Positions 9,744 through 19,941 of a DNA stretch of 64,000 nt are shown piece by piece. Each line of letters starts with the position of its first letter. Position 1 is the stretch's first letter. The position numbers and the translations under genes are program-made. The DNA is from Euphorbia lathyris (taxonomy: Eukaryota > Streptophyta > Magnoliopsida > Malpighiales > Euphorbiaceae), in NCBI RefSeq assembly GCF_963576675.1, contig NC_088916.1, forward strand, positions 697,001 through 761,000, given 5' to 3'. The notes beneath the pieces were generated by a model, which had not been told where the DNA came from, ran no database searches, and saw only the letters and a program-made list of their open reading frames with translations.

Positions 9744-11174
9744 ATGGGACAGATTGCGACCTCATTGAGTGCAATTCAGACACAGGGGAAGTTGCCTTCA
9801 CAAACTGAGGCGAATCCGAGACAGAATGTGAGTGCAATCTCACTCTGCAGCGGAAAAGCTTTAGTCTTGCCCAAGACTAAGTCCTTTTCCGAATCAGAAC
9901 AGACTGTGTCAGAGAAATCTGCAAGCAAAAGGGAGGTATTCGAAAAAGAAATGGAAGGTTTAGCTACAGAAGATTCAGCTGGTAAGTCATTTGAAGAGCA
10001 AGACATGCCTTTTGTAATTAAGGTCCCTTTCCCTAGTCGTTTAGCCAAATCAAAGAAAGAAAAAGAGGAGAAAGACATCTTTGAGGTATTTCGTAAGGTT
10101 GAGGTGAATATTCCATTGCTTAATGTTATTAGACAAATCCCTCGATATGCTAAATTCCTTAAAGAATTGTGTGCTAACAAGATTAAAAAGATTGGGTATG
10201 AAAAGATTACCATGAGTGAGAATGTGTCTGTTGTACTCGAAAACAAAATGCCCCAAAAATGTAAGGATAGAGGTATGTTTGCTATTTCTTGTCAAATTGG
10301 GAATACTAGTATTAAGAGAGCAATGTGTGATCTAGGAGCGTCAATTAATGTCATGCCTATATCAATTTATTCATCTTTAAATGCTGGTCCTTTAGAGAAA
10401 ACAGGAGTAGTAATCCAACTCGCTAACCGATCTATAGTTTATCCTGAAGGTTTGTTGGAAGATGTTCTTGTGCAGGTTAATGGTTTAATTTTCCCAGCTG
10501 ATTTCTATGTCGTAGACATGGAAGATGAAGATCACTCTTCAGATTCATCGGAAATCCTGTTAGGTAGACCATTCCTAACAACTGCTCGGACAAAAATCGA
10601 TGTTCATAAAGGAACAATGACTATGGAGTTTGATTGTAAAATTGTTCAATTTGATGTTTATAAGGCCATGAAAATTCCTAATGAAGTGTCTTCTGTTTGT
10701 GGCATAGATGCTATTGAACCAATAACTCATCAAGTTTTTGAAGTATGTAGGGAAGACAAGATGCAGGTAGAAAGCTTAGATGTGAGCAGCAAAATAAAGG
10801 AGAAAAACGTGGAGCTTGGAGAAGATGTGCAGGAAGAAATGCAACAGATGGAAGCTCTGAAATTAGAACCTGAGTGTTCTAATCCTAAAACAATTTCACA
10901 CACAACTCAACATCTTTTAGCTTCCGTTTTGCAGGAACCAAAATCAGAACACAAAGCCTTATGGGCAATTGAGCAATGTAGCATGAATATTGATGAAGCA
11001 GGAAAACTCAGGAAGCTGAAAGTACAAGAGCTTGAGGAATTAAGGAATGAAGCTGTGGAAATTCAGCGTTTAGAGAACGGGAAAGTGCAAAAATTAAATG
11101 GTCTCATGCCATTTTATGAGAATATCCCGATTGAAAGTGGTGAAGTTATGGAGATACAAGTTCCTGGAGACTAG
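9744..11174 (+). CDS. Gypsy gag tail and protease fused to an integrase-terminal remnant
   Basis: 476 codons in register with gag. Residues 1-110 are linker. The retropepsin core has CDLGAS at about 195-200 (Asp-Leu-Gly-Ala, a form common in plant gypsy elements) and the flap-end motif ILLGRPFL at about 270. From about residue 392 the protein reads EHKALWAIEQC then EAGKLRKLKVQELEELRNEA. This resembles the tail of plant gypsy integrase (HKAxWAIK...LQLNELEELR) as I know it. RT, RNase H and the integrase catalytic core should lie between these parts and are missing, with no frame break, so an in-frame deletion joined the two ends. Such a product could process gag but could not copy or integrate, so the element would depend on a relative for those steps. 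Confidence 0.85.
   Translation: MGQIATSLSAIQTQGKLPSQTEANPRQNVSAISLCSGKALVLPKTKSFSESEQTVSEKSASKREVFEKEMEGLATEDSAGKSFEEQDMPFVIKVPFPSRLAKSKKEKEEKDIFEVFRKVEVNIPLLNVIRQIPRYAKFLKELCANKIKKIGYEKITMSENVSVVLENKMPQKCKDRGMFAISCQIGNTSIKRAMCDLGASINVMPISIYSSLNAGPLEKTGVVIQLANRSIVYPEGLLEDVLVQVNGLIFPADFYVVDMEDEDHSSDSSEILLGRPFLTTARTKIDVHKGTMTMEFDCKIVQFDVYKAMKIPNEVSSVCGIDAIEPITHQVFEVCREDKMQVESLDVSSKIKEKNVELGEDVQEEMQQMEALKLEPECSNPKTISHTTQHLLASVLQEPKSEHKALWAIEQCSMNIDEAGKLRKLKVQELEELRNEAVEIQRLENGKVQKLNGLMPFYENIPIESGEVMEIQVPGD
9861..9880 (+). repeat. Recurrent hairpin, copy 2 (inside the protease frame)
   Basis: Identical to copy 1 although it lies in coding sequence, where it encodes part of ALVLPKTKS. Confidence 0.8.
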
Positions 11175-11239
11175 CCTGAAGCTCGATTCCGTCTAGCCAA
11201 AGACGTTAACTAGCGGTGCTAATGGGAGGCAGCCCAGTT

Positions 11240-11259
11240 TTGGTCTTGCCCAAGACCAA
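11240..11259 (+). repeat. Recurrent hairpin, copy 3 (compensated variant)
   Basis: TTGGTCTTGCCCAAGACCAA: A-to-G on one side is matched by T-to-C on the other, so the stem stays perfect. Confidence 0.8.
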
Positions 11260-12534
11260 CGTTTATCATTTATATTCAGTCTTATTTTTTATTTTATTTT
11301 ATTTCATGTAGGTTAACTAATTTAACTATCATCTTCTTCAAATGGCTTGAATTTCTGAGTTTTGTTTTGCAGGTACTGAAGAAAGAATGGAAATATAGGC
11401 CCAGGTGGTGAAAAAAAAGGGGGTTAATTGAATCCAAGAGTGAAAAAGAGGCCCAATATGTTGAAAGAAAAAAAAAATGAAAAAGAGGGTTAAAAAACAA
11501 TTACCCTTATTTCCTTTCTTTCTTTTACCCTCACCACTCTTCTTTCTTTCTCTTATCTCAATTATTTCCCTGAACTCGATTCCCATAAAACCCTTACCGC
11601 CACCACACTCAATTCACAGCCTTCAACCACCGCCACCAGCAGCAACTCCGACTCCTACAGACCTGTAATCGCCCACTTCTCCAGCAGATAAATCTACCAC
11701 AGTCTTTAACTTCAACACTGGCAGCCTCTTTCTCCTCTGAAAAACCTCCTTCAAATAGGACAGTAAGCGAAATTTTCATTTCAATCTATTACTTTCCTTT
11801 TATTTGCTACCCTTTGCCCCTAATTGTTTGAATTCCGCATTGGGACAATGCGAGGAGAAAAGTGGGGGAGGGACCTTTGCTATAGAAGTGTTTGATTTCA
11901 TGGTTAATTGGCTGATTGTGATGGTTAATTCGTTGAAAGGCTGCTGATTGTTTTGAAAATTTAATGCTGCTGAAATTTCCTTATTTTACTGCTGCAATAT
12001 TTTGGGTTTAAATTTCATGGAATATGTGCTAAATTAGTGTGAGGTGTCCACCTCAAGTGAAAAAAAAACCCAGAAAATATGCTCGAGTCTAGTGTGGGGT
12101 GTTCACCCTTTGTTTTGTCCCTAAAAATAACAATGCTAGCTCTCAGTTTTGCACTTGGTTGAAAATAGGTTGCCAACTCGGTATTGAAACCCCTAAGTCT
12201 TGTTTTGAGTAAAGATGTTAATTGCAAAAGGTCAGGGTTGCACAATTGTTTTGAGCATGCATATGAACCACTTGATTAATTTCCCATTACATGACAGACG
12301 TTTTGAATGAAACAACACCAATTTACCCCAAAATTTGGAAAGTTTTTGAGCCTAAATGCAAGAACAAAAACATTACACTTTGTTCTATTCTTTCTGAGAG
12401 TTGTCCAATTCTAGTTTGAAATTCTAGAACTTGCCATGTTATGCATTTCGAGACCACACTGATGTATTCAAGCATTAAAAATGATAAGGGCAGTAGGTTT
12501 CTTTTCTTAGCCATTTCAAAGAAAATTCGAACCC

Positions 12535-12554
12535 TTAGTCTTGCTCAAGACTAA
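12535..12554 (+). repeat. Recurrent hairpin, copy 4
   Basis: TTAGTCTTGCTCAAGACTAA: the stem is unchanged and only the loop differs (CT instead of CC). Confidence 0.8.
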
Positions 12555-13589
12555 CAAAAATAACAGTACCAGCCCTTAGTTAGCCACATTTGAGCCTTTT
12601 CCCATTCTTGACACACCTTTGTTTGAATCCCTTGGCCAGGGACATGCTAGCCATCAGAGTCTGTACATTCTTTCATTTATCTTAGTGTTTAGTTGTTGCT
12701 TTGAGCAATTTCCATATTCAAATTAACCACAAGTTCATCAAAGTATGAGGATTCAACTGAATGATCCTTAAGATATATATATATATATATATATGGTTGT
12801 GCTTCAAAGGTTTCTAAATGGACATTAGCTTGAAGAGTAGTAGCTTTCTTATTCTAGTCTGAAGTATGATCTTTAGTAAAAAAAAAGAAAAAAAAAGCCT
12901 CAAAGAAAAAAAAAAGAGAAAAAGAAAAAATTAGAGGCAGAAAAAAAAAGAAAAAAAAACATAAGAAAAAAGAACAAAACAAATTTTTGTTTAGTTTGTT
13001 CATTTCAGTTTGTTTATAGTTGATTAAGTCTGTCTCATTCATTCATTCATTCTGAAGTCTGAGAATTGTAAGTAATTTGTATATAATTGTGTTTTGGTTT
13101 TCATTTGGCCATTTCCATTTTGATCAATTACCCTTCTCCTTCATTTCCTTTCCAAACCTTACCCCAGCCAACATTACACCCTGTCTTAAGTCCCTTTGAT
13201 TTAGTGTCTTGAATTCATACTAAGTGGTGGAGATTTGATATATTGGCAAGCTTATGGTAATTTCATTCTAGGTTGTGACTTGAGTGATTCCTTGAAAATT
13301 AATCATATCCTAAACACTTGAGTGTAATGAGTGATTTCCGTGAGGGTGCTGTTGATTCTAATTCACACCTTATGTACATGGTCAAAAGCTTATTTGCTGA
13401 GATTTTTCAAGTGGTTACATTGTATGTTCAAACATGAATAATGTCTTGGCTTTGAGAGTTGATGGCTGATAATCTTCACATTATGAGGGGGGATTGGGAA
13501 AGGTTGGTTAACACGAAATCATAAGAGTAAAGAGCTGATGACATGATCTGATATGTTTGGGGACAAGCATTGGGTAAGTGTGGGGTATT

Positions 13590-14876
13590 TGATAAGTCTC
13601 CAATTCAACGTTCAAATGTCCACTTTAGTGCTAGGTTATTTAATTAATTTGGTGTTATTCTGGGTATTATTGCTTGTTTTGGTTTGATTTGCCTCCACAG
13701 GACTCAAATGATTAAAAGGAGCAGAATTGGGCTTAATTAGAGAAACTTTAGACCAGAAAGGAATTTTGGTGCTGAATTAAAGGAGCTAAAGCGAAAATGG
13801 AGTTAGTCTTGCCCAAGACTAAGGACCTCCGAATCTTCTGATGTTCAAATTGACCAGGACCTTTTCCAACTCGAAATAAAAGGCAGAAAATCAGGGATTT
13901 GAAATTTGTAAAAGAGGTTGATGATTTAGATAGATATTATTTTGTTACCCAACTTTTAGGAGAGGGTTTTCTCTATAAATAGATGAGAATTTACACCTTG
14001 AAAAAAAGTTCTTTTTAGGTTTTTTTTCTCTTTTTGGTTTCTTAGTTAGCTTCATTTATTATCGTCTTTAATGGCTATCATAGTCGATTTCATGACTATG
14101 TGTGGCTAAACACTTTATTCGGTTAAGGGATTAATCAAAGGCGAGCATTATTTTCTATCGTGAGATTGTTACTCTTTAATTTTGAAATCTGAATTTATAT
14201 GAGCTGTTTGCATGTTTGTTAATCGATAAAATCAGACCATCATTGGAGGTTCAGGTGAAGGTTTGGCCAGACTTTTGCTTTTTCATTCATTGAACAACGT
14301 TAGGAAATAGGATTTGTAATCATCTGAATATCTTAACAACGATTAAGCGCATGAACATGTGATTTGGTTTGAATCGGAATCGCTAAGAATTCGGTTAACT
14401 TAGATTGGGTCCTTCTAATTCCTAATGCTTTCGACGGATTAAATTCTAAGCGCTAAGCTAGAACTGTCTGATTGAATAGGAGCTTATCTTTAGGCGCTCT
14501 AGGATTTGCTTTACAATTAAGGAAGGATTAGGTCGGGAATGAATAAGGAACGGCTATAACCAATCCAGATCATGTTAATTAAGATAATGTCTCACCGTCA
14601 ATGATCGATGGGAAATAATTGTTTGGCCTGCGGAATCCCCCTTAACTGAAATTCCAACATTTAATTTTACATTCAATTTCAATTTGATTCTACAATTTTT
14701 ATTTATTCATTAATCAACAATTTCAATCCCGCTCTATTTACTTTTTGTTAATTGCTTGGTTATATTTGTGATTAGATTAGTATTAATCCTTTGGGTACGA
14801 CCTTTACTTGCTCTTTTACAATTTATTTTCGGCTAAGTAAAGTTATAATTATCTTTGGTGGATTCGACACCCATCA
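13590..14876 (+). repeat. Gypsy 3' LTR
   Basis: 1287 bp, nearly identical to 7232-8517. Differences seen: TATACC/TAGACC, GCTGAAG/GCTAAAG, TTATTACC/TTGTTACC, one extra A in an A-run, and CCCCCTC/CCCGCTC. The TATA box is at 13974-13981 and the fifth hairpin copy at 13803-13822. Confidence 0.95.
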
Positions 14877-15174
14877 ATTAGGGACACGGACGTGACATCG
14901 GCACTCTTACTATCCCTGCAAATAAAAAGAGCAATATCTACCTATGTCAGCATCACCCACAATAGCATCACGAAGTATATATTGCCCTAGGTTAAAAAAG
15001 ATAAAGACCAGAGATCTAACCTTTTCAATGATATGTCTGGAAACTAATAGGTATTGTTTCTAGCTGCTGAAATCAACATACATAAGAGTAAAGCAAATGA
15101 GGAAAAGGAATAATAATTAATGAAACTCTAATACGTCCAGGAACGAAGTAAATATGGCCTTACCATTACCTTAT

Positions 15175-15289
15175 TTCGACCCAGTGAGAAAGCAACCGGC
15201 CGGAGATAGCCAAAGAGAGGGGTGAGAGAGATGAAGACAAGTTGCGCGAAACCTAGTTAGGGATTTGGAATGAGAGAGGGGTTTATATA
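15175..15289 (-). promoter_or_regulatory. Mirror copy of the relic promoter and leader
   Basis: Reverse-complement counterpart of the promoter at 5449-5570, with its TATA box at 15282-15289. It reads toward the gypsy insertion. The two promoters therefore converge on the palindrome centre, but only the left one still reads straight into paired arms. Confidence 0.55.
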
Positions 15290-15752
15290 TAAGTTGAAAT
15301 TTCAGTCAAACCTATTAAGCGCGATAAATTTTGCATCAGTTTTCGTTGGCCTAGTAAGTGAAAATTCCATTGCCATTTTTTTTGTTTTCCGCATACAATG
15401 ACAACCATTTATAACAAATCTCATCTGATGATTAAGTAAATTTTGACTTAAACGCGCGCTTTCTTTAGATGACAGAGTTGTGTCATCGGAAGGCCACATT
15501 TGAATTGAGCTGATTTTCATTTACTCTTTCAGATGATAGAATTTTAATATCCTGTAACGAAAAACAATCAGACGACACGAAAACAAATCTCTGTCATGTA
15601 TCTTGTGTCATGTGAAAGGGAAAAGGGTATAGTGAACGATGTCAGACTTGTTATTCATTAATCTAAGGTTACTGATTGAAAAAAGAAAAAAGAAAAAAGA
15701 AAGAAAGTAATATTAGTAATAATATAATATTATTATCTAGTGCATTTTTATT

Positions 15753-15772
15753 AAAATATGTAATAACTTTAT
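15753..15772 (-). repeat. 3' target duplication of LINE-A copy 2
   Basis: AAAATATGTAATAACTTTAT, identical to 22111-22130. Confidence 0.93.
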
Positions 15773-15815
15773 TTTTTTTTTTGGTAGGAAATGAAAGAAA
15801 AACAAACAAAGCCGC

Positions 15816-18800
15816 TTAGCCCGGGATCAGCCTGGGAAAACTGACCCCCACCAAATCATCCAAGATCAGAGACGAAATGAACAACGGAGGAGAAGAAAAG
15901 GTTGAGAGACCCAACATCCTTGAATGACCTTCAACCGCAAGACGGTCTGCTACTCGATTTTGCTCCCTATAAATATGAGCGAAGCTAAGAAAATCAAAGG
16001 AGGATCCAATCCTTCTAATGCCTTTGATTAAATTTTGGCTATCCAGGCAAATAGCATTATTTTCTGATATAATTTTGACCGCTTCAAGGTTATCAGACTC
16101 CACCAGAAGCTTCTTCACCCCCAAATTTTTTGCTAGCTTAAGGCCAGAAAAAATCCCCCAAAGCTCAGCAGAGAAAGACGAACCTATTCCCAAATTCTGA
16201 GAGAAACCAGAAACCCAACCGCGACCATCATCTCTCAGAACCCCTCCTGCGGCAATTCTCCCGTCCTTTAGACAAGAGCCATCAGTGTTAAGTTTAACCA
16301 CACCTTCACTAGGCTTAACCCAGCCTAAGAGATGGACCTCCTTCCTCTGAATAGCCCTAGCTAAGGGATCCTCAACGAAGCTATCAACCAAGGTACAAAT
16401 CTTTTTGGAAAAGAAATCCAAGACATTAGGCAAAACAACCGTTTCTCCTCCAAAAATCTCCTCATTTCTCCATCTCCAAATCTGATGGCATACCACCACA
16501 AATAAGAGAACACCCTGATTCAACTCAGCCAAAAGTTTCCCATTAATCCCATCCACAAACCGATCATGCTCAGAGTGGGCTAAAAAAGAAGATAGCACAT
16601 TTATAGGGAGAACTTTCCTCCAAACCTCTTTACTTTTCTCACAGTCTCTGACAGCATGGCATAAAGTTTCTTCATGACCTCTGCATCTGCCACAGGCTCC
16701 AGACTCCACCAAATGCCTCCTTTTCCTATCAGAATTAGTAAGCAACCTATTTTTAACCCCTAGCCACATGAAGCTTCTAATACGGTACGGAACTTTTAAA
16801 GCCCAAATCGTCTTCCACACCCCTGGGTGCAAAGTATCCAACTCCTGATAGAAAGCCTGAAAATACGATTTACAAGAATAGGCCCCGTTGTTCGACAAAG
16901 AACACCAGTAACTATCCCTGTTTTCCATTTTACTACAAATCTGAACTCCTCTAATTCTCAGGAGCGATTCCAGACTGAGGTAAGAATCAAATTTAGACCA
17001 AATCCAATCACCCTCAGAATCCACCACATCTGCAATCCTCCAGTTCTGAATTTCTAAAGGCGGTAAAGACTCAAAAACTTCCAATAATGGCTTTTTACCA
17101 ATCCAAATATCATTCCAGAAGCTGATGGATCAACCATTCCCCACATTCCACCCAATCCCTGAACAAAACTCAGCAAAAACCGCACTAATGCCTTTCCAAA
17201 CAAAGGAACAATTAACCACTTTATCCTTAGGACCCCCAAAGACCTTATCCTTTCGATATTTCCCGCATAATAGTTGAACCCAAAGAGCTGAAGGAAGTTG
17301 CCACATTCGCCACAGAAGTTTCATTAATAAAACTTTATTATTATCTTTGGCTTTCCTAATACCCAGACCTCCCATATCCTTAGGTTGACAAACCTCATTC
17401 CAAGGAACAAGGTGAATCTTCCTCCCCTCCTCAGCTTCTCCCCACAGGAATCGACGATTAATTTTATCAAGGTCCTTGAGAACAGGCTCAAGAAGATGAT
17501 AAGCCTGCATAATGTGATTGGGAGTCGCACAATTGACAGATTGAACCAAAGTAAGGCGGCCAGCGAGAGAGAGAGACTTAGCTTTCCAAGTGGCACACTT
17601 CTTATTGGCTTTATCCAAAGTATCCTTAAAAGACACTTTCGACACTCTCTCACTATGGAGGGGAATCCTCAAATACTTCCCAAGAGAACTAGTCAGAGGA
17701 ATTCCAAACAAATCACTCAACCTTTTGCAGGCTCTCTGGTTCATATTCTTAGAGCACATCATCCTGGACTTCTGGATATTGAGCTTCTGACCAGAGGCAG
17801 AACAGAAACCCCTTAAGAATATCCATAATGACACTTAACTGCTCCTCATTTCCCTTCCAGAAAGATCAGAACATCATCTGCAAAGAACAAATGAGTAACC
17901 TGGGGACAGAACTTATTGATGGCCACCGGGTGGAATTTCCCATTATCAACAGCATCTTGGATTAGGTGAGACAATCTTTCCATAGCAATAACAAATAAGA
18001 AAGAGCTCACTGGGTCCCCTTGATGGATACCCCGGTAAGGAGAAAATTCCTCCGACATATCCCCATTGATCAAAACTTGAAAAACGGGAGAAGAGATACA
18101 AACCTTAATTAACCTCCTCCAATTTTCCGGGATCCTTGCTCTCTCCAGACTCTCAAGAAGGAAACTCCAGTTAATGCGATCATAGGCTTTCTCTAGATCC
18201 AACTTAAGAGCCACAATACCTCTCTTCCCCTTTTTGATTTTCATAGTGTGGACCATCTCTTGGGCGATAACCATATTATCCATCATTTGTCTACCAGGCA
18301 CAAAGCTTCCCTGATTCTGACTAATGATCTCAGAAGAATGCAACGAAGTCTATTTGCCACAATCTTTGTAATAGTCTTATAGAGAACATTACAAAGACTA
18401 ATAGGCCCCATATGTAAGAAAGAAGAAGGCTTCTCAACTTTAGGAATCGGAACTAGAAGAGTTCTATTCACAAGCCCAATATCCTGAGAGCCATTAAAAA
18501 CACCTTTGATAAAGTTATAAATGCCTTCCTTCACAACCTCCTAGTGTTTATTGTAAAACCCAGCAGGCAGGCCATCAGCCCCAGGAGCTTTAGTAGCCCC
18601 AATACTAAAAATGGCTTGATCAATTTCTTTTAGGGAAATAGGGTGGAAGGATTCCAGAATTCTATCCTCTCCCACCATGGGAAAGGTAGCAACAGTTTGA
18701 GCCTTATCCAGATCAACAGGCTCCTCTTTAAAAAGGTCTTTATAGAAGTCAAGGGCCAAGTGACGAATATCTTCATCCTTATAGACCCAATCACCATTAG

Positions 18801-19909
18801 AGTCTTTAATAGCATCAATCCTATTGCTCTGTCTTCTAATGACGGTAGAGAGATGAAAATACCAGGTATTCCGATCCCCATCTTTGATCCAGGCTTTCCT
18901 AGATTTCTGAAACCAAAGAAGCTCTTCATGTCGAAGCACAGCTTCCAACTCCTTCTGAAGGGTTCTAAGGAGACCATCCAAACTGTGATCGAAACTAACC
19001 TCCAACCTACGATGAATGCCCTCAATTCTACTCAATAATTTATTCTTTCTCCTAATAATATGCCCAAAGATGTTTCTATTCCACCCCAGCACATTCTTTC
19101 TGAAACCCTCAGCAGCTTGAAGGACATTAGAGTGAGGCTTCCAATTGTCTTGAACAAAGTCTTTAAACTTAGGATGAGACTCCCAAGCCACCTGATACCT
19201 AAACGGTCTCTCCCCCCTATGCCGAATGCCTCTCACCAACCTGAATAAGATAGGACAGTGATCCGAATGACGGAAGGGAAGATTTAACACAGAAACTTCA
19301 AGAAATCTAGTTTGGGTTGAAACATTAGCATAAACTTTGTCCAAACGAACAAAGGTACTGTTGCGCTTCCAAGTGAACTTATGACCAGCGGCACCCAGAT
19401 CAGAAAGCCCACATAAATCCATACTATTCTTATGATTGAGGCAACGATTAACATAGTGATGCGCACCCCCTCTGATCACTCAAAAGGGCAATATCATTAA
19501 AGTGACCAGCCACAAACGAAGAATCAGTCATGCTAACACTCATAGAGTAAAGAACCTCCCAAATCCGTTTCCGATTAGCCAGGACAGGATTAGCATACAC
19601 CAGGGTGATAAAGAAGGGTTTGTTACCAGAAAAACTCACTTTACTATGAATAAACTGTTTATCCATACTAACGATATCGAAATGGACATGAGCAGGCTTC
19701 CAGAAAAGCCAAATCCCACCAGCCCGGCCAGTAGCCTCCGATCTAACACAATTCCAATTCTTAAACTTTTTAACCACCTCATCTGCTTTAACTCCACTAA
19801 TCTTAGTTTCAACAAAACAAGAAGGATTAAACTGTTTAATTAAATCTTTAACATGGATACGGGTAGCCTTGCTAGCCGCACCTCTGACATTCCAAACCAA
19901 TAAATCCAT
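15816..19909 (-). pseudogene. LINE-A copy 2 ORF2: endonuclease, reverse transcriptase, RNase H (broken)
   Basis: Same protein as the left copy, starting at 19909 (MDLLVWNVRG). The endonuclease motif reads AGHFND, where copies 1 and 3 keep GDFND, so a catalytic Asp is lost. Private lesions include a 6-bp deletion near 19808, a 2-bp loss near 19478, TAG at 18541-18543 (a Trp codon in copy 1), a 1-bp loss near 18333, an extra A near 17850 and a stop at 17130-17132 (AGA-to-TGA). RT motifs LKLDLEKAYDRINW and FFADDVLIF, the zf-RVT block and RNase H (NTDGS, AELWG, ESDN, ADRLA) remain. None of these lesions is shared with the left copy, so they arose after the duplication. Confidence 0.92.
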
Positions 19910-19941
19910 AGAAAGGAGGACAATTGACCCCACCCACTACC

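Larger units (their letters stand above)
11175..13589 (+). other. Gypsy 3' non-coding region
   Basis: 2.4 kb between the last coding stop and the 3' LTR. It holds the GGGAGGCAGCCCAG motif near 11225, a purine-rich strip (11400-11500), a (TA)n run at 12774-12795 and an A-rich block at 12880-12980. The polypurine region AAGTGTGGGGTATT precedes the LTR at 13590. Two of the five hairpin motifs lie here (11240-11259 and 12535-12554). Short open frames show no domain. Confidence 0.75.
7232..14876 (+). mobile_element. Non-autonomous Ty3/gypsy (Athila-like) retrotransposon with gag and protease only
   Basis: A complete 7645-bp LTR element with TG...CA LTRs of 1286 and 1287 bp and a perfect 5-bp target duplication ATTAG (7227-7231 and 14877-14881). 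It has a tRNA-Asp-type primer site, a gag frame, a retropepsin-like frame and a polypurine region before the right LTR. Reverse transcriptase, RNase H and integrase core are absent. The protease frame runs directly into sequence resembling the end of integrase, followed by the GGGAGGCAGCCCAG motif that I associate with pol ends in this group. The LTRs differ by about four substitutions and one indel by eye, so the insertion is young. It sits inside the right palindrome arm and therefore came after the inverted duplication. Confidence 0.93.

Noticed and set aside
11477..11668. Proline-rich 63-codon frame in the gypsy 3' region
   Set aside because: Arises from CCA/CCT-rich low-complexity sequence in a non-coding zone.
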